Assembly: GCA_025266875.1 (NCBI GenBank)
Contig: JALLLT010000006.1
Coordinates: 310,001 to 374,000, forward strand
Length of the DNA stretch: 64,000 nt
Direction: 5' to 3'
DNA from: Fennellomyces sp. T-0311
Taxonomy: Eukaryota; Mucoromycota; Mucoromycetes; Mucorales; Lichtheimiaceae
Part shown: in pieces, positions 36,501-45,815 of the stretch
How positions within the stretch are numbered: position 1 is the first letter of the stretch
How the letters are laid out: the number at the start of each line of letters is the position of its first letter
Translations under genes and position numbers: made by a program
The notes under the pieces: model-generated
Told to the model about the DNA's origin: nothing
Seen by the model: the letters and a program-made list of their open reading frames with translations, nothing else
Databases searched by the model: none

Positions 36501-37465
36501 CAGCGATAGTTCGTCATGTTCTGGTCATAGCTATACTCTGATAGAACCCTGTGCGACTTAGCGTATCTAGACCAACGCATCATGAATCAAGCTCGTACCT
36601 TGCTCAAACAGACAGTCATCCAGGTGGCAGTAGAACGATTCAACCTCATCAACCCAGACTTATCGTCGCAACGTTAGATTGACTAGCTGCACAGAAAAGC
36701 GATCGGCTCAACCTACATTGGAAATCGCACGAGTCCTCATGCTGGTTGCAAGAGAAGGTGACCTGGGGGATTTGATCTTTTAACTGCTCCAGGATTTTGC
36801 GATCTGGAGTCGGATTATTTACGTTAGGCTTGACGATGAAACAGCTTGGGCGCAAGGGGCTGCAAACTTACTTGTAACGTTGCACATCTGATGGTTTTCA
36901 AAAACTGTCAGACCCCCTCTGTAACAAGTGCCGTTCTGGCCGGTGGGTACCAGTGGATCACATACAGAATCCATGGTGCATACTGGTCAATAGGTTAATG
37001 CATAAATTGGACGAACGTATGTAGTGAAGGAGAAATATTCATACCGTTGCAGTTGATACCCTCCCAGCCTTCCGGGCAGTCGCAGTGATCGTTCTCTCTA
37101 GGGTTTCTGTTACGTCCGTCTGCCAAAGCGCCACATACTACATAGACGAAGTGTCAGCAAAAAAAAAGGACCGAATCGATAGCGCCAAAAAGTGAAACGT
37201 TACGTGGTTGCCGACAATCGTCTCCACCAAAGCCTGGCGGACAGTTGCATTTGCCGTTGTACTCGCTGCAGTTGGCGAAATGCAGACATTCAAAACCAGG
37301 AAGCAAACAATTGAAACATTGCGGGCATTCGGGACAGTCTTTGTCGCCGTCGCCGCCAAGGGGTGATAAGCCAGTAGTTATAGGAGTGTAACCTAGTGAG
37401 TAGTTTTGCGCTTGCACGGCGCACAAAGAGGCTAGTAGAAGCAAGCCGAGTGAATGGCGCCTCAT
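33565..37465 (-). CDS. ABCG-type transporter with EGF-like extracellular region (Adp1-like)
   Basis: A multi-exon minus-strand gene. Exon 1 (37465-37204) gives a signal peptide ([19 protein letters not shown]), then Cys-rich [10 protein letters not shown] and an EGF-like unit ([12 protein letters not shown]). The next exon has a second unit ([12 protein letters not shown]), and further Cys-rich exons continue to about 36150. A membrane span ([20 protein letters not shown], about 36050) precedes the ATP-binding domain in the large exon 36109-34740: Walker [10 protein letters not shown], signature [10 protein letters not shown], Walker [14 protein letters not shown], and the switch His in FTIHQPRS. 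The last exons encode the membrane domain and end VKERR. This order (EGF-like, NBD, TMD) is that of yeast Adp1 and related ABCG proteins; substrate is unknown. It is a half-transporter by NBD count. Expected length is about 1,000 residues. Confidence 0.88.
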
Positions 37466-38124
37466 TGTGGTAAGCAGCGTTTTATACGCGAACAAGGGAA
37501 TCCGTTTTGGAAAAGGTTGGTAAAAGAGCCGCAGAGAGACCAATGCATTGATGGCAGAGCGGTTCAAATGACGCAAGCAAAAGTTAGCAAAGTCTTTAGG
37601 GTTCCGCTGCTTTAGTTCATCACAATGGGAATACATACGTAGCCACAGCTAGAAACAAGTTTTCGTCTGTTCACAATAAAAGCAGGTTGTCAGCCGCTTG
37701 CATGACCCAAAAGCTGTCTGAATACTTCCAGGATGGCATAACCAGTTGGTCAGTCCACCATTAGTTTGCCACGCACGCGCAACCGACAACAATTTGCGAT
37801 TTCAACATAAATTGCTAAATTCCCCTTCGGCTCGTCGTTTTTGCTGACTTGCAAATAATAGGGATTTTTTTTTTTGCTGTTCTGTCTTTTCTTCTTTCCC
37901 CTTTCCTTGAACCTCTTCTTCCAAATTTTTACTCTGGTCGGATTTTGTTTTACCTTTGGGAACGTCGCTGCCCCGCAAGCATATCCATGGTAACTTGTGG
38001 TATCTATGGCTACGGCGGGATGTGCGTCGTTTACCGATTGGCTTAATAGGTTCAATCAACACCTGAATCCACGCATATCCAAGATCAACCGCGCTTGCTG
38101 CGACGGCGCCGGTCCAAGACATCC
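37466..38124. promoter_or_regulatory. Divergent intergenic region between transporter and HDAC genes
   Basis: A 659-bp interval between start codons of two divergent genes, so it should contain both promoters. The middle is A/T-rich with a long T run near 37867. A minus-strand frame (about 38055-37750) is Lys-rich low complexity and unlikely to be a gene. Confidence 0.45.
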
Positions 38125-40946
38125 ATGCCTGCCAGTCGCCAGCAACCTTCGCGCAGTGCCAAAACTGCCGCATCAGCAGCAGTAGCCAGCAACGGCGCCA
38201 TGCTAAAACCCGCACGAAAGCGCCGGTCGACCAGATCCTTCACTGAAGAATCAAATGGTACACATGAAGCACCTGTACAGAGGAAGAGGCATCATAACGC
38301 TCGTGTGAGCAATCAATGTATGAAATTGAGTTTAAGTTTTTTTATTTTTTTGCTTGCGTATACACACACACACACACACGCACACACATCGTTCATTCTT
38401 TTTGTTCAAACCTTTTCATTTCGCTATAGCCAAGCATACTGCCATTACACAGAAACCCAAGCCATATCGAGTAGGAGATCAAATCGAAGCCTTGAAATGG
38501 GAGAACGACGAAACTCGGCAGTGGTACTGCGCCCGTGTTGTGACCGAGGTGGATGAACGGCCAAGGGCCGATGAGAGTGTTGACGCTGCGGACGGGACAG
38601 CCTTCTTCGTGCATTATGAGGGTTGGACTGCTGATCATGCGGACTGGGTCGACGCCTCGTCCATCCGTCCACTACCAAAAGATCGTGAGGTGCGGCAACA
38701 GTTGCGCTACGGCCCTAGAGGCAAAGAGAGTGATTCTTCATGGGCGGATTATCGGACTTTCTATTATTCGAAGGAAGCCATATCGTTGGTGAAGCATCAT
38801 ACCGGCCTTGTTCAGGACCAACGGATGGCCTGGCACGACTGCCCTTGTCATTCGCGCGAACATATCCATCCAGAAAGACCTGAACGCATCAATGCAATTC
38901 TAAAGGCACTGTACACCGACAGGTAAGCTTTTCACTAGTCATAACGCAAGGAAGAGAGAAAGACAATTCACTCTTGTTGTTTTTTTGAACCACCCCCCAT
39001 CGCTTTTTCCCTTCTTTAATAACCCACCCCCAACTTTTTTTGTATCAGATTGCTAAGGTACTTCTGTCGTGTCCGTGGACGACAAGTCACCGTGCAAGAA
39101 CTGTTGCGTGTCCATAGCCTACTACACGTTAGCAGCTATTGCCCCGCCAACAGCATTTCGGTGGAAAACGTAACCGATAATCTCATGACTGAGTCAAACC
39201 CTCGTGCGACCAGCGTTACTTCCATTCGCGACCTGTTGAACCAGCCTACTTCGGAAACCCCATCACCATCGTGCTCACCACCACCTCAAGATTCGACTGC
39301 AGCAAGAGCTCAGGGTGTAGAAGGTGGCAAGGTTGTCAAGGCGGATAAAAATCAAATCAGGCAGCAGCGTCGTCGATTCTCCAGTGCAGCTGCATCTCAG
39401 GCTGCATTGAATGGCAACGCAGCGCTAGTCAACCCTCCAAGACTCGTGTACGAGATGGCCTGCAAGGAATTGGCAATAGGTTGAACCTTGGGCAAATTTG
39501 CGGGGGTTAACGGATAGTACTGATTTTGGATTTCATTACGGATCCTATGTAGAGGTTGATACACCATTCCACCCGCTTTACACTAGCATTTCGGCACGAG
39601 TGGCGGCAGGCTCACTGATTGAATTGGCGGATCAAGTCGTTGAGGGATCACTACATAATGGTTTCGCTCTTATCCGACCACCAGGTATTGTGGGTAAATT
39701 TGAGGCTCACTTTTTGAAACTCATAGAACCTTAGGACACCATGCCGAAGATGATCGTGCAATGGGATTCTGCTTCTTTAACAATGTCGCAGTGGCAGTCG
39801 CGGCAATCTTGGAAACACATTCCGACACAATTAAAAAAGTGCTTATTATTGATTGGTACGTGCAAAAAAGATCTATTAAAAAGGGGAAATATAGCTCATT
39901 ATTTTTTTTCTTTGCGTGGCACAGGGACATACAGTAATAACGAGGCATTGGCTTATTGTGCATAAATTACTCAACTGAAACCTTTGTATAGCCACGGCAA
40001 TGGAACCGAAAAGATCTTTTACAAGAACCCGAACGTGCTTTATATCTCACTTCACCGGTGGGAAAACGGCATGTTCTATCCACGGAGTGGCGCACCAGAT
40101 CAGTGTGGCGAGGAAACTGGCGAGGGCCGTAACGTGAACATTGCATTCAACACCTCTAAGGAGAAGCCAAGTAGGTCCTTTGTTTGTTTTACTTTTTAGA
40201 GTCACTTTTCCACTAACTGTACAAAAGGACCCATGGGCGACACCGAGTTCCTTGCGGCGTTTTACCATATCGTCCTACCTATTGCACGTCAATTTGCACC
40301 CGACATGGTAAGTCAAACAATGCTGCATTCCATGTTCCTTATTAAAAAGCCACAATTAGATTTTCGTGTCTGCAGGCTTTGATGCGGCTGAGGGTCATCC
40401 AGATAATGTACGCTCTCGCTTTAATATACAAGTCATGGGAAAACTGACTCGCAGATGTGTTGTCTTTTATAGATTGGCGGCTATCAAGTGACACCGAAAG
40501 GATTTGCCATGCTTACCAAATTGACCAAAGATCTTGCTGAAGAAATATGTGGTGGTCGACTTGTTCTTAGTCTCGAAGGTAAAATATTTTTTAAAAAAAA
40601 ATGTACATGAAAGTTAACATGAACATACAAAGGTGGCTACGAACTTGAACCACTTGCCAATAGCGCTGCCGCTAGTGTCGCACAGTTATTACCAGCCGAA
40701 CTTGTTCCGGACGTTCAACTCAAATATGACGGTTCACTGAGCGGGATCAAGCCTAATCTTGGCGCCGTTCAATCACTTCGCACAGTGGCTGAGATCCAGC
40801 GAAAGTATTGGGATCTTCCGGATGAGTTGACACAGCCCACATTTCGTTTCTTGTTGCCTGTAGAATGGCGTGCCAAGGACAGTATTTCCATCCGACCTAA
40901 GCGTGCCGCAAAGCCAATCAAAATTGCTGCGGTGGAGGGATACTAA
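38125..40946 (+). CDS. Class II histone deacetylase with N-terminal Tudor/chromo-like domain
   Basis: Eleven exons: 38125-about 38302, about 38432-38932, 39049-39479, 39553-39684, 39735-39855, 39925-39933, 39992-40170, 40228-40307, 40360-40407, 40473-40578, 40633-40946. The N-terminus is basic, then a Tudor-knot/chromo-barrel-like unit appears (YRVGDQIEALKWENDETRQW, FFVHYEGWTADHADWVDAS). The deacetylase domain has HPERPERI, PPGHHAEDDRAMGFCFFNN, IDWDIHHGNGTE, LHRWENGMFYP, SAGFDAAEGHPD and the final LEGGYELE. The zinc ligands (Asp/His in DIHHGNG, Asp in GFDAAEG) and the catalytic Tyr in GGY are present, so it should be active. It removes acetyl groups from histone lysines in the nucleus. The first intron boundary is ambiguous by a few bases. 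One exon is only 9 nt. Length is near 690 residues. Confidence 0.9.
38362..38389. repeat. (CA)n microsatellite in HDAC intron 1
   Basis: A CA dinucleotide tract with one interruption, inside the first intron of the deacetylase gene and followed by a T-rich stretch before the acceptor. Confidence 0.8.
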
Positions 40947-41487
40947 CCCGAAATCCCGGTTGCTCTACCCAATCTGGTCAAGTCCCATTTCATTTTAAAA
41001 ATGTATGCTTCCATCCCTTTTAAGTCTATGGCCATTTCCTTTTTCACCTGGAACAAGTTCGTTTTCTGTACGTCTACACTTTTCTTTTGTTTTTTACTTT
41101 CGATCCCGTCAACCTTCTCCCTTCCTACCTCACTCACCAACCCTAGTATTTTTTTCATGAATCATTTCCGTAGAATCTGTGCATATATGTAAAACCAGCA
41201 TTTACCATCAGCTTTTTTTTCTACTATTGATTTGATGCTTTATGGTGTTTTTGACAGATCACTGGTAGATGGTAAGGACACGTCACGTGGCATGTCACAC
41301 GCACGACAGCACTCTTTATCTTTGCGTGATTAGCGCATTACCGTTTTTGCGCTTAATAAATACAGATGGACATGATGTTTTTTTATCACAAGTATATTTC
41401 TGTTACTGCAAAGCTGTCAAAGTTGTATAGCTGCAAGGTTACAACGGTATAGATGTGCAATATGAAAAGTGCAGTATAAACTACCGA
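40947..41487. other. Spacer between convergent genes
   Basis: It should hold the 3' untranslated regions of the HDAC and cyclase genes. An AATAAA lies near 41355. No gene is seen. Confidence 0.4.
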
Positions 41488-42553
41488 CTATTTAAGACAC
41501 AATACATTGGCAGGAGATGCCACTCCTTTACGTTTGTTCAATGGTGCGCTTGTTAAACAGTACACATATACCCCATCATTTGCCGAATCCTCTGCAAGTT
41601 CTTCCAAGTAAAACAGCTCACCCATTGGCATTCCCCAGCCACCAATAAGCTGAGAATCTAATAAACCAACGAAACATTTAGACCTATTGACCTTATCTAA
41701 GAAAGTGCCAACTTACGACAAGTAACACCATCCCAATCAAATGGAAAAGCTTCAACAGGAAAATTGTCCGCGGCTATGGCCGAAAAACGATTGTTCCATA
41801 ACCAGCGAAAAGTCTCTTGACACGCTTTGATACCAGCACAAGTTGGATTCATTGGATCGAAATCTTTCGCCTTTTCATGAGCTTCCATCCAACCGGTGCG
41901 AATCAACAAGATATCGCCTTCCAAAAACTTGACCTTTTGTGCCTTAGCTACCTGTTCAAGTTCATCGACAGTGATTTCGGTCCGCGCCAATGGATTATAG
42001 CTTGAGCCAGCCCATCTTGCATAATCCAGCAAAACGGCTCTACCAACGATACCACGCTGAGCAATATGATGAATACCGAGCCTGTCACAGTTAGGATCAT
42101 TGATATCTTTTGCTGTAACACCATTATAAAATCGGCAAAGCTTGTCGCTTGTGAAAGGAAAATGGCTGAGCCCGTCCCATTGTGTTGAAGTCTGAGTATT
42201 GAAACTGGTGTATTTATCATCGAACACCGGAATAGGTAGTTTTTTTCCTATTGACAGCTGCTCGATTGAATGGACAAGGTTGGTTCTTTTGAAAAGAGCT
42301 GGTTCCGGCTTATCTAGATCCCAGTTCAATGAAAAGACTCTTCCTCGAGTCGCATATTTCAATGCCTAAGGTTCATTTCACTTTTAGGTACTACATTACA
42401 TATGGTTATCCTTCTCTTTACCTCTAACGATCTCTCTCTCGTAAGCAGATTCAATGTACCAAGGTTGTCGTCTTCTCCATAAATCCCCCATGCTGAATTT
42501 TTAGGGTATTTTGCGTCAATAGGAAGCTCATCATATAACGGAAGCTTTGTCAT
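41488..42553 (-). CDS. Cyclase-family protein (kynurenine formamidase-like fold)
   Basis: Three exons (42553-42422, 42365-41717, 41657-41488) encode 316 residues. Features of the PF04199-type cyclase family are LPIDAKYPKNSAWGIYGEDD and LGTLNLLT at the N-terminus, QWDGLSHFPF in the middle, GIVGRAVLLDYARWAG, EGDILLIRTGWMEAH, AIAADNFPVEAFPFDW, and LIGGWGMPMGELFYLEEL near the end. Bacterial members use an HxGTHxDxPxH metal site; here the corresponding place reads TQWDGLSHF, as in a fungal subgroup, so metal use may differ. The substrate is unknown; formamidase activity should not be assumed. All exon phases agree. It converges on the deacetylase gene. Confidence 0.85.
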
Positions 42554-43440
42554 TTTTGGAGCAGAACTTGGGTGAGAAAGATAGTGCTTTTTTTTGTTTT
42601 TCTTTTTCAAGTAGTTTTAAGCTGACGCATAGCTGATAATATGATTTATCAGCGATCGTAAGTAAGCATTTGTTAGGATACAACTCTTTTTTTTGACGTC
42701 ATACATCTAACACATTATATAATACGAAGTCAAGTGATCCAATGGCACCTGAAATGAACTGAAAATGACGATACTTATGCATTCTAAATTAACGTGATGC
42801 ATTTCGGGCGATCGGTTAATTATAATAATAGAAAGATCTCCTGTTTTTGAATGAAAGGTATCTGAAAGATTATTTCAACTACATTGCTTTCCTTTCCTAG
42901 TTGTAACAAGATACATGCGCCATTACAAGGTCACAGAGAATCTAGAAACATGTCCCTATTATCCGAAAAGCGTGCACATCGCATAATTACTTGGGTTGAA
43001 ATGACAATAATTATAACCAGTCATTACCACTACGGGTTATTTTGCTACGTTACATCTACGGCAAATCTCTACAAATCTACAACTCGGCAAATCTCCGAAT
43101 TTCGACCATTTCGTAGATTTTATCTCCAGAGATTTGCAGTGTTTTTTCGTAGATTCGCCGTAGATCCTCCATAATATGAATACGCTTAAACCATGGCTTT
43201 TGAAGGATAGAGGAGCAAAATATAATGAAAATGATGATATAAACAGTTGTTTTATTTAAGAGTTACGAGATGCTTCGTTTTCGCGCTCTCGTCTAGGTAC
43301 TAAGCAGCCGCAGTCTACACTATTTTTTCTGTCGTTTTTTCGTATTTGCTATCTTTTTCACTAGAGTTGCTACCTTTTTTCCTGAGCTTCCAATATCACT
43401 GTTGATGACGGATGATCGCTTACGCTTGCTTGTGTCCACT
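42554..43440. other. Spacer with a foldback repeat
   Basis: AT-rich DNA. At about 43054-43166 there are related inverted words: TCTACGGCAAATCT on the left and, reverse-complemented, TCTACGGCGAATCT on the right, with internal GCAAATCTCT copies in both orientations. No coding frame is recognised. Confidence 0.45.
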
Positions 43441-43444
43441 TCCC

Positions 43445-43741
43445 TTAATGTACTTTTACCTGGCTTGGTTTGCTCCGGCTTTTTCTTGTGTAATATGCCT
43501 TTTTCAGAGAAGGCTCATCGAGCTCGCTAGGATCTTCTTTGTCACTAACCACTAAATCACTGTCATCTTCATCATTTCTACTCTTTTCACTGACACCTTT
43601 ACCACTTGTATCCCCAAAATCTTCTCTCGAAAAGCCATGCTTAACCACCGATTCGATAAATAGTGTCTTACTTGTCTGTTCGGGTCTGTCGTCTGCTGCT
43701 GCGTCAAAATCGCCCATCGGCGCGTCCAGGTCCACCGTCAC
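43445..43741 (-). CDS. Uncertain acidic/Ser-rich open frame
   Basis: A 98-codon frame rich in Asp, Glu, Ser and Lys (DLDAPMGDFDAAADDRPEQ; NDEDDSDLVVSDKEDPSEL), ending in a basic tail. It looks like part of a nuclear low-complexity protein and its base composition is less AT-rich than the surroundings, but I recognise no family and see no clear exon partner. It may belong to the same gene as the upstream zinc-finger-like frame at 43965-44216, or be a remnant. Confidence 0.25.
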   Translation of the reverse strand: MTVDLDAPMGDFDAAADDRPEQTSKTLFIESVVKHGFSREDFGDTSGKGVSEKSRNDEDDSDLVVSDKEDPSELDEPSLKKAYYTRKSRSKPSQVKVH

Positions 43742-43964
43742 GCTGGGGGCGTATGTGGTACTTGGTTACCCATCGCTTTTACCATAACTGTCATCAATCT
43801 CACAGTTGTACTGGTGGTCACTTTGGTTAAAATGAAAAGCTAGTAAACAGCTCGATATCCAATATGAAAATCTTACACTTCTTGAATTGGACTTTCATTA
43901 CCTTCATATTCATTACAAGATTAGCCATCGCGACTGGATTTGTCATTTTCAGCACTGCAAGCAA

Positions 43965-44216
43965 TCAATATAAAGTTGTAGAAACACATCTAGTATACCT
44001 TGTATTCGTCGCATAGCTATAAGCCTCTAAAACTTTCCTTCGCTTCTTTTGGTGTCTATTTTTCACAGTTTTTGCTTTCTTGACAAGCCCTGATTTGGCG
44101 ATACAATCTCCAATATGCTGATGCTCTGTTATAAGTTTTCTGAAGAAAAGGCCATCACAGCGATGGCATTGGAATTTTCTCCGGAAAACGCTTTTTAATA
44201 TTGTGATGTTTGTCAT
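43965..44216 (-). CDS. Small hypothetical protein with a zinc-finger-like motif
   Basis: The frame begins MTNITILKSVFRRKFQCHRC and has C-x2-C then H-x-H and a Cys (CHRC, EHQHIGDC), which could be a degenerate C2H2-type finger, followed by a basic region (KKAKTVKNRHQKKRRK). A GT donor in NTR|YTR (about 43999) with an acceptor near 43952 would extend it to a short Ser/Asp end. No homologue is recognised. It lies 120 bp upstream of the LINE insertion and could be the 5' part of a gene reduced or cut. Confidence 0.25.
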   Translation of the reverse strand: MTNITILKSVFRRKFQCHRCDGLFFRKLITEHQHIGDCIAKSGLVKKAKTVKNRHQKKRRKVLEAYSYATNTRYTRCVSTTLY

Positions 44217-44522
44217 TTCATGGATGGGTGTGAAGAGTAAAGGAAAACGCGTCTAATTTTTTCACGTTAAGTCCTCCGACCAAGTAGATATGCCGCAGGT
44301 TTCTGAAGATTTCCCGTAGTGACCATATATAGCTTTGAGACGTAGTCGAGCATCGCGCGCGGCAACCAACACCTCTTTTTATATAAACCAATTTCTTCTC
44401 ATTTCCAAATTTATCCTATAAACACATTGTCACACAAAGTCATTCAAGATCAAAACAACGTGTTTACACAACATCAGGCTAACTCACAGCACAGTAACAC
44501 CAGCCAATTCCTAAGTGCCTCT

Positions 44523-45815
44523 ATGAGTGATCACCTCAAAGGTCCGGGATCGGGCTCCCCTCCCCAATCACTGGGTAGCCAATTCCAATTGAGCTCGATC
44601 GAGACACTATCGTCACAGGCACTTGCAAACCACACAGATCCACATGTGCAGCAACACAACGCCCAATGGGAATTCGACCAGCGCATGATGGAGATCGAAA
44701 AACGAATGAAGACGCACGAAGATCGCATGTGGGCGCAAGAACAGTACACTGCGAAATTGGACGAGGTCTTACAGCAGAACGAGGCCTTAATGAAGCAAAA
44801 CAAAGTCTTGCTTCAGAAAAACGAGCAACTTGAAGAAGAGCTTGCATTAACCCGAGCACGTATCACCGAGCTTGAGGCACAATCGCAACTAGTGCCACCT
44901 CCGCAACTCAGCCAGTCATCCCAATCTGGCCCACCAACCGATACAGCTACATCCTTGGATAAAGAGGACGAAGTGCTAACAGGTGCGATCGAGTCTATGC
45001 ATGCCCCCACGAGAGAGGAATGGGAGGCGCGCAAGAAAGAGCTCGCCGCTGAAAAAGCTCAGCATCAGCAGAAACAGCAACAACAACTCGACCGCAAGCT
45101 GAAGAAAATAGATCAGCAGCTACAACCCAAAGCGACAAAAACGATATCGTACGCCGAGGTAACAAGTCGGAACACACCGAAGAAGAAAAACACAGGACCT
45201 CCCACAGAAAAGCTTCTGAATTGGGCGCACAGAATTCTGACCCCAGCTACGAATAACACAGCGTACACCATCGTGTATATGCCTTCACCTCGCCGAACGT
45301 CGCACAGCGAAATTCGGCGCGCGTTACGCATTTTGGGAGTTGCACAAGAACGGGTGATCGACGTACACTTCCCCGCGCATGGAGTAATCGGCCTGCTGGT
45401 GCATTCGTCATACGAAAAAGACCTACGTCATATGCTGCAACAAGCGAAACTGACGCCAAAGGATGACTTCAGCCCAATTGCTGCATCTACTATTGGCGAT
45501 CCGAAGCTACTTGCGAAACTAAACGAATCTGAACGTGGAGAAGAGGCCAGGAGACTCTACCAAGAGCGTATGCTCACCATGTGTCTGCGTATGCCAAAGA
45601 AACACCTTGGAATTGCAGTCCTGCGATACTTCACTTCGCTGCCGCAAGACCACGACCACCATATCGAACAGAAGTACTGGGACTCTTTCCAAGAAAAGAA
45701 TCCGAAACCAGCACCTCGAAAACGCCAACGAGCAGATTCAGTCGATGAAGCCCGCAACCTGTTCTCCAGTTTTTCTGGTGACCAGCAGCCGGATCCTATG
45801 CAAGAAGATAAATGA
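44523..45815 (+). CDS. LINE ORF1: coiled-coil RNA-binding-type protein
   Basis: The first ATG in the open frame is at 44523 and gives 430 residues; the frame stays open upstream to 44427 without an ATG. An N-terminal Gln/Ser-rich part is followed by a long charged helix (QNEALMKQNKVLLQKNEQLE), likely a coiled coil for trimer formation as in L1 ORF1 proteins. A second basic helix (ELAAEKAQHQQKQQQQLDRK) precedes an RRM-like stretch (YTIVYMPSPRRTSHSEIRRA, then GVIGLLVHSSYEKDLRHML). No zinc knuckle is seen. ORF1 proteins package element RNA. Its TGA overlaps the ATG of ORF2 (ATGA, 45812-45815). Confidence 0.85.
   Translation: MSDHLKGPGSGSPPQSLGSQFQLSSIETLSSQALANHTDPHVQQHNAQWEFDQRMMEIEKRMKTHEDRMWAQEQYTAKLDEVLQQNEALMKQNKVLLQKNEQLEEELALTRARITELEAQSQLVPPPQLSQSSQSGPPTDTATSLDKEDEVLTGAIESMHAPTREEWEARKKELAAEKAQHQQKQQQQLDRKLKKIDQQLQPKATKTISYAEVTSRNTPKKKNTGPPTEKLLNWAHRILTPATNNTAYTIVYMPSPRRTSHSEIRRALRILGVAQERVIDVHFPAHGVIGLLVHSSYEKDLRHMLQQAKLTPKDDFSPIAASTIGDPKLLAKLNESERGEEARRLYQERMLTMCLRMPKKHLGIAVLRYFTSLPQDHDHHIEQKYWDSFQEKNPKPAPRKRQRADSVDEARNLFSSFSGDQQPDPMQEDK

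Noticed and set aside
38354..38395. CA repeat considered as coding (His/Thr run)
   Set aside because: It lies between good splice sites in the first HDAC intron, and the conserved protein skips it.
44427..44522. Upstream extension of LINE ORF1
   Set aside because: The frame is open but has no ATG before 44523, so the ATG start was preferred; a non-ATG start is possible but unsupported.
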